A DNA stretch of 20,387 nt, taken from contig SFPF01000083.1 of assembly GCA_004552155.1 (NCBI GenBank), forward strand, positions 1 to 20,387. Reading direction: 5' to 3'. Shown in pieces: positions 1 through 8,800 of the stretch. Under the pieces are notes generated by a model. The model was given only the letters and a program-made list of their open reading frames with translations. It searched no databases and was not told the DNA's origin. Source of the stretch: Bacteroidales bacterium (lineage in GTDB: Bacteria; Bacteroidota; Bacteroidia; Bacteroidales; Bacteroidaceae). The translations under genes and the position numbers were made by a program. Positions within the stretch are counted from its first letter, which is position 1; each line of letters begins with the position of its first letter.

Positions 1-809
1 TCAATGAGCTGTATGATATGGTAGCCGAACTCGGTCTTCACTACTTTCGACACCTTTTTGGGGTCGGTGAGGGAAAAGGCCACGTTGGCAAATTCGGGCA
101 CCCACTGGTTGCGCCCCGCATAATCGAGCTCGCCGCCATCGCGTGCCGAACCATCCTGCGAATAAAACTTTGCAAGGGTAGAAAACTCCGTCTCGCCGCT
201 GTTCACACGCCGCGCAAATTCGCGCAACTGCCCTTCGATGCGCTCCACTTCCTCGCGCGACACGCGCGGCTCGGAGGTGATGATTTGCACTTCCACCTGC
301 GTAGGCACGAAGGGCAGACTGTCTTCGGGCATCTCCTTGAAATATTCGCGCACCTCGGCGGGCGTCACGCTTACGCTGCCAACGAGTTTGCGCTGCACCT
401 CGAACATCATTTCCTTCTCGCGCTCCATCTTCTTGTACTGCTCGCGGAGTTGCGAAATCTTCTTGCGGGCAAAGATTTCCACGGCTTCGCGCGAACCGTA
501 CTGCTGAATGAGGTAGTTAATGCGCTGGTCTACGGAACGTATCACGTCGCCCTCGCTCACCTCAATGCTGTCCAGCTCTGCCTGATGCAGGTAGAGCTTT
601 TGCAGGGCGATTTGCTCGGGAATGGTGCAGTAGGGATTGTCCACGGGGTCGCTGCCGGGCAGTTCGGAAGATATGCGCACTTCTTCAATGTCGGAGAGCA
701 GAATCGGTTCATCGCCTACCACCCACACTATCTCGTCTACCACGTTTTTCTGCGCGGCGGCAAGCACGGGCAGCATTGCGACAAGGACGAACAGGATTTT
801 TCTAATCAT
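1..809 (-). CDS. SurA-like periplasmic peptidylprolyl isomerase, C-terminus cut by window edge
   Basis: The visible 269 residues start with a signal peptide (MIRKILFVLVAMLPVLAAAQ), followed by a SurA-type N-terminal chaperone region (VVDEIVWVVGDEPILLSDIE, a helix rich in Q/E/K) and, from about residue 170, a parvulin (PpiC) rotamase domain with the family signatures FSTLAKFYSQD, RDGGELDYAG and FGYHIIQLI. The last complete codon is at 3-5 and the frame is still open, so the C-terminal part lies outside the window. SurA-type proteins escort outer-membrane proteins through the periplasm and catalyse cis-trans isomerisation at proline; that role is inferred from the family. The start is ATG at 807-809, preceded by an A/T-only tract rather than a Shine-Dalgarno site. 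It sits 36 bp after the upstream PpiC gene on the same strand, so it is probably co-transcribed with it and guaB. Confidence 0.93.
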   Translation of the reverse strand, partial: MIRKILFVLVAMLPVLAAAQKNVVDEIVWVVGDEPILLSDIEEVRISSELPGSDPVDNPYCTIPEQIALQKLYLHQAELDSIEVSEGDVIRSVDQRINYLIQQYGSREAVEIFARKKISQLREQYKKMEREKEMMFEVQRKLVGSVSVTPAEVREYFKEMPEDSLPFVPTQVEVQIITSEPRVSREEVERIEGQLREFARRVNSGETEFSTLAKFYSQDGSARDGGELDYAGRNQWVPEFANVAFSLTDPKKVSKVVKTEFGYHIIQLI

Positions 810-845
810 ACAATATTATATATATAGGATGTCGGGAACCGCTTC

Positions 846-2276
846 TCAATGCTTGTTCACGGTTTTGAGCACATCTTGCTTAACAGAGAACGGGAAACGC
901 TGGCGCAGGCTTTCCACCCACTCCTTTTCTTTCTGTTCCTGATAATCGCTCGTCACCTGCGCTTTAACGTCGAGATAGCTCTTGGGCTGCTTGAGCACTT
1001 TGCCGGCCACGCCCGTCTGCACGTAGCCCTTCATGGGCGCGGGGGCTGCTGCCTTGGTTTTGAAAGCATAAGCGTCCACATAACTGTTCTCACCTGCCTT
1101 GCAGATGTAAGGTCCGGTCACGAACACGGTGACAGAGTCTTTGTTGAACTGCTCCTTAACCGCCTTGCGCCAATCGCCGTCGATGCTTTTGTTCAAAAGT
1201 TTAGCCAGGCGCTTGGCATCTTTGACGTTCTTCACCTGATAGACAAAGCCTTTGAAGCGCGGTTCAGTCCAAGCATACTTCTTTTTATTCTGCTTGTAAT
1301 ATTGCTCCAAGCCTTTGGTATCTGCGGCTGCCACGTCCCAAACGTCGCGCTTGCTGGCTTCGTAGAGCAAGAGACCGTCGTGGTACTCCTGCACAAGGTA
1401 GCGCAACTCGGCATTGTCCTTCTCGTGGGCGGCAAGCACGCTGTCGAGCACGGTTTCGCGCGTGAGGCGGCCGTTTGAAGCGTCCACGAGTTTCTTGATG
1501 CGGTATTCTGCCGATGCTTCCTCGATGCCTTGACGCTTGAGCGCCTCGATGATTTCGGGGCGCAGAGAGTCGAGGGGCGCGAGGGCGTGACGGTCGGTCA
1601 TCTTAATGATGTGGTAGCCATAGGGCGAGAGCACCGGCTGCGACATTTCGCCTTTCTTGAGTGCGTAGGCAGCGGTCTCAAACTCCTTTACCAAGGCACC
1701 GGGACCGAGTTCGGGCAACTGTCCGCCGCGCTTCGCCGTACCGGGGTCGGCGGAATAGAGTTCAGCCATTTTGGCAAAGTCGGCACCTCCGAGCAGGGCG
1801 TTGTAGATCGAGTCGGCCTTTTGCTTGGCCGCCTGCTTCTCCGCCTCGCCGGCGTTTTGCTTGAGTTGGATGAGGATGTGCGCGGGCTTGATCACGTCCA
1901 TGCCGCCGAGTTGCTTCTCGGTGCGGGCGTACACGTCGGTGCAGATGGAGTCGATGAAGAACTGATCCACCATGTACGGCGTGAGCTGCATGTCGCGGTA
2001 GGTAAGGAATTCTTTTTTGAACGATTCGAGCGTGTCGAGCTTCGCGGCCTCAGCGGCGGCGACTTTGAGTTTGTAGTTTACAAACATCGGCACGTATTCT
2101 TCGATGGTCTTTTGCTCTACTGCTCCCTCTACGTTTCCGTTTTTGTTGTATGAATATTCAAATTCGGAGCGCGTGATGTCCTTTCCGTTGATGGTCATGA
2201 GCACGGGGTCGCCGGCGGTCTGCGCCATTGCGGGCAAGCCGAGGGCGAAGAGGAGCGCAAACAAAGTTTTCTTCAT
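846..2276 (-). CDS. PpiC-type peptidylprolyl isomerase, secreted
   Basis: A 476-residue protein with a clear signal peptide (MKKTLFALLFALGLPAMAQ) and a SurA_N-like segment (ITRSEFEYSYNKN). A parvulin rotamase domain spans about residues 129-229, with PAHILIQLK, GGADFAKMAELYSADPG, KRGGQLPELGPGALVKEFE and YGYHIIKM. The remaining ~240 residues are Lys/Ala-rich, probably helical, and hold no second recognisable catalytic domain. It likely acts in the periplasm on folding of envelope proteins. The start codon is ATG at 2274-2276. It lies 66 bp after guaB and 36 bp before a SurA-like gene on the same strand, with no terminator visible in either gap. Tandem PpiC/SurA genes next to guaB are, to my recollection, seen elsewhere in Bacteroidales. 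Length and domain order look normal. Confidence 0.93.
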   Translation of the reverse strand: MKKTLFALLFALGLPAMAQTAGDPVLMTINGKDITRSEFEYSYNKNGNVEGAVEQKTIEEYVPMFVNYKLKVAAAEAAKLDTLESFKKEFLTYRDMQLTPYMVDQFFIDSICTDVYARTEKQLGGMDVIKPAHILIQLKQNAGEAEKQAAKQKADSIYNALLGGADFAKMAELYSADPGTAKRGGQLPELGPGALVKEFETAAYALKKGEMSQPVLSPYGYHIIKMTDRHALAPLDSLRPEIIEALKRQGIEEASAEYRIKKLVDASNGRLTRETVLDSVLAAHEKDNAELRYLVQEYHDGLLLYEASKRDVWDVAAADTKGLEQYYKQNKKKYAWTEPRFKGFVYQVKNVKDAKRLAKLLNKSIDGDWRKAVKEQFNKDSVTVFVTGPYICKAGENSYVDAYAFKTKAAAPAPMKGYVQTGVAGKVLKQPKSYLDVKAQVTSDYQEQKEKEWVESLRQRFPFSVKQDVLKTVNKH

Positions 2277-2342
2277 GTCGGTTTGTGTGAGGTTTTTATT
2301 GATAAGCTATTCCATAATGATGCGGGCGTTGTTCTGCCCCTA

Positions 2343-3827
2343 CTATTCTCCCGGGCGGCTGTAATTGGGTGCCTCGCTGGTGATAGTGATGTCGTGGGGG
2401 TGACTTTCGAGCACGCCGGCGTTGGTGATGCGCACGAACTTGGCATTGTGGAGGTCCTCGATGGTAGCGGCGCCGCAATAGCCCATGCCGGAGCGCAGGC
2501 CGCCTACCATCTGGTAGATAACTTCCTGCACGCTGCCTTTGTAAGGCACGCGACCGGCGATGCCCTCGGGCACGAGCTTCTTCACTTCGCTTACGCCGCC
2601 CTGGAAGTAACGGTCTTTCGAACCATTTTCCATGGCTTCGAGCGAACCCATGCCGCGATAGGTCTTGAACTTACGCCCGTTGAAGATGATGGTCTCGCCC
2701 GGACTTTCCTCCGTGCCGGCAATCAGCGAACCGATCATCACGCAATAGCCGCCGGCGGCAAGGGCTTTCACCACGTCGCCCGAATAGCGCAGGCCGCCAT
2801 CGGCAATAAGTGGCACGCCCGTGCCTTTCAGCGCGCTCGCCACATCATAGACGGCAGAGAGCTGCGGCACGCCCACGCCTGCCACCACGCGCGTGGTGCA
2901 GATGCTGCCCGGGCCGATGCCCACTTTCACGCAGTCAGCGCCGGCTTCCACCAGCATACGGGCGGCTTCGCCCGTGGCCACGTTGCCCACTACTATATCT
3001 ACGTTGGAGAAACTTGCCTTTGCTTCTTTGAGTTTGTCGATGACGAACTTAGAGTGCCCGTGCGCCGTGTCGATTACGATGGCATCTGCTCCGGCCTTCA
3101 CCAAAGCGTCCATACGCTCGAGCGTGTCGGCGGTAACGCCCACGCCGGCTGCCACGCGCAGGCGGCCTTTCTCGTCCTTGCAGGCCATGGGTTTGTCCTT
3201 GGCCTTAGTAATATCTTTATAAGTAATCAGTCCCACGAGGCGGCCGTTCTTGTCGGTCACGGGGAGTTTCTCGATTTTATTTTCCTGCAAAATCTGCGCG
3301 GCGGCCATGAGGTCGGTCTGCTGCGTGGTGGTCACGAGGTTGTCCTTCGTCATCACCTCGTCGATGAGTTTGTCGAGGTTGCGCTCGAAGCGGAGGTCGC
3401 GGTTGGTCACGATGCCCACGAGGCAGCCCTCGTCGGTCACTACGGGAATACCGCCAATGTGGTATTCGCTCATCAGCGCCAGCGCGTCGCGCACGGTGCT
3501 GCCGCGGCGAATGGTCACGGGGTCGTAGATCATGCCGTTTTCGGCACGCTTCACAATAGCCACCTGCCGCGCCTGTTCCTCGATGCTCATGTTCTTGTGT
3601 ATCACGCCGATACCGCCTTCGCGGGCAATGGCGATGGCCATTTTGCCCTCGGTCACGGTGTCCATTGCGGCAGTGACAAACGGGATTTGCAACTCGATGT
3701 TGCGCGAGAACTTGGTTTTGAGGGAAACGGTACGGGGCAGAACTTCCGAGTACGCGGGTACAAGCAGGACGTCGTCATAGGTAAGGCCGTCCATGACAAT
3801 TTTGTCGGCAATAAAATCAGATATCAT
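2343..3827 (-). CDS. guaB: Inosine-5'-monophosphate dehydrogenase
   Basis: This 494-residue protein oxidises IMP to XMP with NAD+, the first committed step of GMP synthesis, in the cytoplasm. It opens with the typical LTYDDVLLVPAYSEVLP. Two CBS domains occupy about residues 100-210 (IGGIPVVTDEGCLVGIVTNRD and IEKLPVTDKNGRLVGLITYK). The IMP-binding loop GIGPGSICTTR carries the catalytic cysteine at residue 310, and the mobile flap region is visible around FKTYRGMGSLEAM. The CBS pair usually mediates allosteric control by purine nucleotides. Start is ATG at 3825-3827, 25 bp downstream of a TAATTTTG promoter element. Length and motifs match the family, with no sign of damage. It heads a probable operon with two periplasmic isomerase genes, a functional link that is not obvious. 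Confidence 0.98.
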   Translation of the reverse strand: MISDFIADKIVMDGLTYDDVLLVPAYSEVLPRTVSLKTKFSRNIELQIPFVTAAMDTVTEGKMAIAIAREGGIGVIHKNMSIEEQARQVAIVKRAENGMIYDPVTIRRGSTVRDALALMSEYHIGGIPVVTDEGCLVGIVTNRDLRFERNLDKLIDEVMTKDNLVTTTQQTDLMAAAQILQENKIEKLPVTDKNGRLVGLITYKDITKAKDKPMACKDEKGRLRVAAGVGVTADTLERMDALVKAGADAIVIDTAHGHSKFVIDKLKEAKASFSNVDIVVGNVATGEAARMLVEAGADCVKVGIGPGSICTTRVVAGVGVPQLSAVYDVASALKGTGVPLIADGGLRYSGDVVKALAAGGYCVMIGSLIAGTEESPGETIIFNGRKFKTYRGMGSLEAMENGSKDRYFQGGVSEVKKLVPEGIAGRVPYKGSVQEVIYQMVGGLRSGMGYCGAATIEDLHNAKFVRITNAGVLESHPHDITITSEAPNYSRPGE

Positions 3828-3852
3828 AAATGCGCTAAGGTTTTATTGCGCA

Positions 3853-3860
3853 CAAAATTA
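3853..3860 (-). promoter_or_regulatory. guaB promoter, -7 element
   Basis: On the minus strand this reads TAATTTTG, matching the Bacteroidetes -7 consensus TAnnTTTG. It is followed at once by TGCGCA and lies 25 bp upstream of the guaB ATG. There is no good TTTG at the -33 position, which is often weakly conserved. The map promoter has the same TAAnTTTGTGCGCA arrangement. Confidence 0.55.
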
Positions 3861-3978
3861 CTCATTTTTCTCGTGTTTTCTTATATGAAAAAGCATTTTT
3901 TTGCGCAATCGCCCTTTATCGGGCCGCCGTGCGCCCGCTGTTTTGCGCAAATAAAACTTTCCCAACACTTTTTGGCAT

Positions 3979-4009
3979 TTTGCAGGTCGGCAGAAAAGGC
4001 TTATCTTTG
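3979..4009 (+). promoter_or_regulatory. Perfect Bacteroidetes-type promoter, plus strand
   Basis: TTTG at 3979-3982, exactly 19 nt of spacer, then TATCTTTG at 4002-4009: a full match to the primary-sigma promoter of Bacteroidetes (TTTG-N19-TAnnTTTG). Transcription should start around 4014-4018. No gene follows directly; a strong hairpin terminator begins within a few bases. It could make a very short RNA or, by read-through, feed rarA about 480 bp downstream. Confidence 0.7.
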
Positions 4010-4019
4010 CTGTGTAAGC

Positions 4020-4056
4020 AAGGAAGAACGGCGCGGACCGCTCTTCCTTCTTTTTA
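4020..4056 (+). terminator. Rho-independent terminator next to the 3979 promoter
   Basis: The arms AAGGAAGA (4020-4027) and TCTTCCTT (4042-4049) pair perfectly. One mismatch follows, then CGG/CCG closes a 6-nt loop (CGCGGA). The right arm runs into CTTTTTAT, a typical U-tract on the plus strand. With the start site predicted only a few bases upstream, the RNA would be about 40 nt and consist mostly of this hairpin. Confidence 0.72.
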
Positions 4057-4373
4057 TGCCCTAAAACTATCAAGGAGCAAAGAAAAATTTTCTCCGTGAT
4101 CGTAAAAATTATCAGCAACGTAATGAAAATTATCTTATAGGATAGTTTTTACGGTCATATAAGATAGTTGAAACTGTTTTATAAGAAAAAGTTTTCGTCC
4201 TGCCTCAAAATTTTCCGCCAAACGCTCAACGTTATTTTTTCCTAAACTTTCGTAAAATCTTGCTCAGTGGCAGAGTTAATGATTGCAAAGGCCTTTTGCA
4301 CGCTCTGCGCAGGGAGTTTCTGCGCGATTACAATATTTTGCACGCGGCGTGCCTGCCTTTCTTTATGATTTTG
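4057..4373. other. A/T-rich non-coding stretch with inverted repeats
   Basis: No convincing gene. The 4100-4112 segment CGTAAAAATTATC and 4141-4153 GATAGTTTTTACG are inverted repeats (12 of 13 positions pair). Further copies of the motif (AATTATCTTATAGGATAG at 4128-4145, and ATAAGATAGTT around 4159) lie between and after them. GGAG at 4074 with CTCC near 4092 encloses AGAAAAATTTTCT. The composition is far lower in GC than the surrounding genes. It could be an operator-like or curved DNA region upstream of rarA, but nothing here identifies a regulator. Confidence 0.4.
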
Positions 4374-4381
4374 TACTTTTG
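4374..4381 (+). promoter_or_regulatory. Probable rarA promoter, -7 element
   Basis: TACTTTTG fits TAnnTTTG. There is no clear TTTG 19 nt upstream. Predicted transcription from about 4388 gives a leader of ~110 nt before the rarA ATG at 4499; that leader contains the palindrome at 4445-4472. Confidence 0.5.
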
Positions 4382-4444
4382 CAATACGCTTCGGGGGAAA
4401 TGAATTTGGATAAAAAACAAGTAGGACGGGGTTGCGCCGCCTGA

Positions 4445-4472
4445 AGTAGGGGCGTTTTCAAACGCCCCTACT
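4445..4472. repeat. Short palindromic repeat, copy P1 (in rarA leader)
   Basis: Two perfect 13-bp arms (AGTAGGGGCGTTT and its complement) are separated by TC. The hairpin would form in the 5' leader of rarA and end 26 nt before the start codon. The same core, GTAGGGGCGTTTT, recurs at 5720, 12107 and, inverted, at 12172-12195. Confidence 0.85.
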
Positions 4473-4498
4473 TTGCCCATCAAATATATAATATAAAT

Positions 4499-5723
4499 AT
4501 GACACCTCTTGCAGAACGCTTGCGCCCGCGCACGCTCGACGAATACGTCGGCCAGCAACACCTTGTGGGACAGGGTGCGCATACTCTGGGGACCGCCGGG
4601 CGTGGGTAAAACCACACTTGCCAACATCATAGCACGCCGCCTCGACGTGCCTTTCTTCACGCTCTCCGCCACCGCCGCCGGTGTGAAGGAGGTGCGCGAA
4701 ACGCTCGACCGCGCCGCCAAAAGCAAATTCTTCTCCACACAGAGCCCGCTGCTCTTCATCGACGAAATCCACCGCTTCTCGAAGTCGCAGCAGGACTCGC
4801 TGCTCAATGCCGTGGAGACGGGCGTGGTGACGCTTATCGGCGCAACGACGGAAAACCCCTCCTTCGAGGTGATCCGCCCGCTCCTCTCGCGCATGCAAGT
4901 CTACGTGCTCCAGCCGCTCGGCAAGGACGACCTCCTCGCCCTGCTCCACCGCGCACTCACGGAGGACGAATATCTCAAAGACCGCAACATAGAGATTAAG
5001 GAGCACGAAGCACTGCTGCGCTACAGCGGCGGCGACGCACGCAAACTGCTCGGCCTGCTCGACCTCGTAACCTCTGCCGACCCTGACGCGGCACAACTCC
5101 CGGTGACCAACGAACTGGTCACCTCGCTGCTGGCCTCCTCGCCCTCTGCCGCCGCCTACGACAAGCAGGGCGAGATGCACTACGATATTATCTCGGCTTT
5201 CATCAAAAGCATACGCGGCAGCGACCCCGACGCCGCGCTCTACTGGTTGGCACGTATGATTGAGGGCGGCGAGAAGCCGGAGTTTATCGCCCGCCGCCTC
5301 GTGATCAGCGCGGCGGAAGACATCGGTCTGGCCAATCCCAACGCGCTGCTGCTGGCCAACGCGGCGTTCGACGCGGTGCACAAGGTGGGTTGGCCCGAGG
5401 GGCGCATTCCACTGGCGGAGGCCACGGTGTACCTCGCCACAAGCCCCAAGAGCAATTCGGCATACATGGGCATCAACCGCGCCATCGAGTTGGTGAAGCA
5501 GACGGGGCCGCAGCCCGTGCCCCTACCCTTGCGCAACGCACCCACGCAACTCATGGCGGAACTGGGTTATCACGACGGTTATCTCTATCCGCACGACTAT
5601 CCCGGCAACTTTGTGCGGCAGGACTATCTCCCTGAGGAGTTGCGCGGCACGCGCCTTTGGGAACCGGGCGGCAGTGCGGCGGAGCAAAAAGCGGCGCAGC
5701 GACAGAACGAGTTATGGAAGTAG
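4499..5723 (+). pseudogene. rarA: rarA/mgsA replication-associated recombination ATPase, frame broken before Walker A
   Basis: RarA (MgsA) is an AAA+ clamp-loader-like ATPase that acts at stalled replication forks. Translation from the ATG at 4499 gives the classic start MTPLAERLRPRTLDEYVGQQ, then meets a stop at 4607-4609 after 36 codons. The remainder continues in another frame: ILWGPPGVGKTT (Walker A), LLFIDEIHRFSKSQQDSLL (Walker B), LIGATTENPSFEV (sensor 1), and the long C-terminal tetramerisation region ending in NELWK. About 14 residues normally found between VGQGA and ILWGPPG are missing, so the join near 4578-4580 is an out-of-frame gap of roughly 41 nt by family comparison. Everything downstream (~370 codons) is open and conserved, so either the loss is very recent or the assembly is wrong here. 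A downstream in-frame restart would lack the N-terminal segment. The upstream A/T-only tract before ATG supports this start. Confidence 0.88.
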
Positions 5724-5748
5724 GGGCGTTTTGCAAAACGCCCGCCCC
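5720..5748. repeat. Short palindromic repeat, copy P2 (overlaps rarA stop)
   Basis: GTAGGGGCG followed by a perfect 20-bp palindrome (GGGCGTTTTGCAAAACGCCC, 5724-5743). The TAG at 5721-5723, which ends rarA, is the TAG of the repeat itself, so the element lies against the last codon. Same family as the copies at 4445 and 12107/12172. Confidence 0.85.
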
Positions 5749-5773
5749 AATCACACGATTTACCAAAAGCAAA

Positions 5774-5805
5774 AAAAATAGCGCAGGAAGCCCTGCGCTA
5801 TTTTT
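5774..5805. terminator. Bidirectional terminator between rarA and GH95
   Basis: A perfect 14-bp stem (AAAAATAGCGCAGG at 5774-5787, CCTGCGCTATTTTT at 5792-5805) has a 4-nt loop. A run of A on one side and T on the other provides U-tracts in both directions. It sits between two convergent genes, ideally placed to end both transcripts. Confidence 0.92.
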
Positions 5806-5822
5806 GTATCTGTAATTCGTCT

Positions 5823-8800
5823 TTACTTGACGATCACCTTTTTGCCGTTCACCACGTAAACGCCTTTGGGGAGGCTGTTCACGTTGCCGCTCAAGCGGAC
5901 GCCGGAAAGGGTGTAGATGCTGTCGGCGACGAGATTGTCGGAGGCGGGGAGGCTGGCAATGCTGCTTACCACGCCGTTGCCGTCGATTTCGATGCTGCCG
6001 AGGGCGGTGATATTGTAGGTCTTGACGGTGAAAGCGTCGCCGATTTTGAGGCGCACCTTAACCTCGCGGTCTTGGTCGAGGTTGTTGGTGATTACCACCT
6101 TCGTGGCTTCGCCGTTCGTCCATTCCTGGTCTACGGTGTAGTTGCCCTGAGCCTTCAAGCCCTTCATCGAACCGCTGGCCTTCCATGCTTCGGGCAGGGC
6201 GGGCAGGACGGTGATGATGTCGTCGTAACTCTGTAAGAGCATCTCGGCGATACCGCTCGTGCAACCGTAGTTGCCGTCGATCTGGAAGGGCGAGTGCGCG
6301 TCGAAGAGGTTGTAGTAGCAGCCGCCGTAGTTGCCCATCTCAATGCCGTAGGAGCGAGAGTGGCGCAGGGCGAGCGTAAGGTTGCGGCGGGCATTGTAGC
6401 CGTCGAGGCAGCGGGCGTAAGTGTTGGTTTGCCAGCCCATCGACCAACCCGTCACGTCACCGTTGCGGGCGATCTGCCCGTTGTGGGCTGCTTTGAAGAG
6501 CTTCTGGCCTTCGGTCGTGGTGTCGAATGCGCTCACCTGCGAGAAGGGATAGAGGCACATGAGGTGCGAGAGGTGGCGGTGCTGCTGGTCGGAAAGAGCG
6601 TAGTTCTTCCATTCTGAGATACAGGTCTTGCCGCCGTAGGTCTCGGTCCAGAGGCCTTTGTCGAACTTGTCGTACAAATTCTGAATGGCAGAGATTTGCG
6701 CGGCGGTGAGGGGTGACTCGCTGCCAAGTTCTTCGTGCGCCTTAAAGATTTCGTCGAGGAGTTCGTAAGACGTTTGCTGCGCGAACGCCGTTACGTCGGT
6801 GTTGCCGTGCTCGGGGCTCCATTCGTTCTTGATTTCGTAGAGACCCTTGCTGTCTGTGGTGCAGAGCGCCTGAGTGTAGAGGGCGGCATCGTACATCACG
6901 GGCAGGGCGCGCTTGAGCAGGTCGCGGTCGAGCGTGTATTTGTAGTAACGCCAGAAGTGCGTGCAGTACCATGCGCCGAGCGTCTTGATGCGGCTGTTTT
7001 CCCAAGTGGAGGTGCCGCCGAAGATATTGTTCTCAACGGCTACAGCCCAGCCCGGTGCGCCGCTCTTGATCTTCTGTGCCAAAGCCTTCCAGGGAGAATT
7101 GGCGGCGGTGGCGAGGTCGATGATGTGTTCGAGGAACGGCTTGTGCATCTCGCTGAGGTTGGTGGGGTCAACGGGCCAGTAGTTCATCTCGACGTTGATG
7201 TCGGCGTGTACGTCGCAGTGCCAGAAGTTGGAGTTGGAGCGGTCGTTCCAGATGCCCTGCAAGTTGCTGGGCGCGTGGATGCTCGTGTCGAGGTTTGCGC
7301 CGATGGTGAGGTAGCGGCCGTACTGGAAATAGAGGCTTTCGAGGTACAGACCGTCGTTGGCCGTCTTGTTGGCCGTGGCGGCGTTGTAGTATTCCACGAG
7401 CTGCTGCGTGGTCTTGTCGGTGCAGGGCGTTGCGATGTTGAACGCTACGCGGTTCATCAACTCGCTGTGCTTGGCGATGTGGTCGGCCAGGAGCGTGGCA
7501 TATTCCTTAGCGGCAGCGGCATCGATGCGTGCCTGAACCTTGGCGGCGATCTGCTCTGCCGTTTCGCCCGTCACGCAGCCCGACTTGGCGCAGTCGTAGT
7601 CCGTGGCGGCGGCCATGATGAGATTGATCCATGTGGCGTTTTCCACCTTGATGAAACCCTTGGAAGTGGAAACAGTTGCGCCGGCATCGGCGAGTACCTT
7701 GAACTTGGCGTTATACTTAATCGTTTCCATGGCTCCGCTGAAGGCGGCGGTGCCCTCGGCATAGGTCACGCTGCCCGCGCCGATTTGGTTGTCGGGATTG
7801 AAGGCGAATTTAAGCGTCATCTTGTCCGTGCCCTTGGCTTCGTAGTGGGCAACGAAGGCCTGGTCGGTGGCGGAAACGAAGTAGCGGCGTTCGTAGGAAG
7901 TGGCCTCGTCGCTGCTCTTGAAGTTCACGCCACCCACGCCGTTGATAATGTCGAGGTAGCGGTTGTAGGCTTTGACGGGTGCGGTGGCATCTGCGAGGCT
8001 GAACGAGCCGCTGAGGTCGGTGACCATAATGGAACCAAAGTTCTGATAATAGCCTTGGTTGCTGTTGGCAGACGTGCCCTTCCAGAGCGTCTTTTCGTTG
8101 AACTGGATTTCGTCTTTGAGCACACCGCCGCGAATGGTGGTGCCGATTTGGCCGTTGCCCAAAGGCAGGGCATATTCCATCCACGTATCGGAAACGCCCG
8201 TCTTGGCCACGGGTACGTTGTACCACAACGTATAGTCGCTCACGCCTTCGGGGCGCGTGCCGGCCTCTACCGTGTTGAACTCGGCATAGAGCGAAGTCTC
8301 GTCGGGCTTCACCTCGGTGTAGGTGCGGAGAATTTGCAGTTTGTTGCCCGGGTCGAGCGTGCTGTAATCATTATAGATAACGCCGGGGGCTGCGCCGCCG
8401 GTCTCCTGCATATTGATCACGTTATCGCCGAGTTTCACCTGCCAGGGATAGGTGGCATCGCCCGTGGCGGTGAGCGTGAGGGGCGAGGTGGGCGTGTCTT
8501 CATACGTGCCGTCGCTCTTCACATACTTGCCTGCGCCGATAGAATAAAGATATTTGTTGCCTTCCACGGTGCGGACGGACAGTTGCTGGGCAGTCTGGGT
8601 GAAATCTGCCGCGCCGGCTTCGCTGATCAAGGCACTGCCTGCGAGTTTGTCGGCAGTGGCGGTGTAGAGCAAGAAACCGCGTGCGCTGCGCATGGCATAT
8701 ACCTGGCTGTTTTCAAAACCTGTGTCGGAGGTGATGCCGTAGAGCTTCTGCATGTGAGCGTTGAACGTGGCGGGAGCCGTGGCTTCGATGATTTGGAGTC

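Noticed and set aside
2283..4064. 593-codon open frame on the plus strand
   Set aside because: Exactly opposite guaB, whose motifs are unmistakable; His/Ala/Val-rich composition typical of antisense frames in GC-rich genes.
4400..4444. 14-codon reading frame MNLDKKQVGRGCAA in the rarA leader
   Set aside because: Possible leader peptide, but too short and without conserved features or a regulatory amino-acid run.
4499..5723. Programmed ribosomal frameshift in rarA
   Set aside because: Conserved residues are absent, not merely out of frame, and no slippery run or stimulator lies at the junction.
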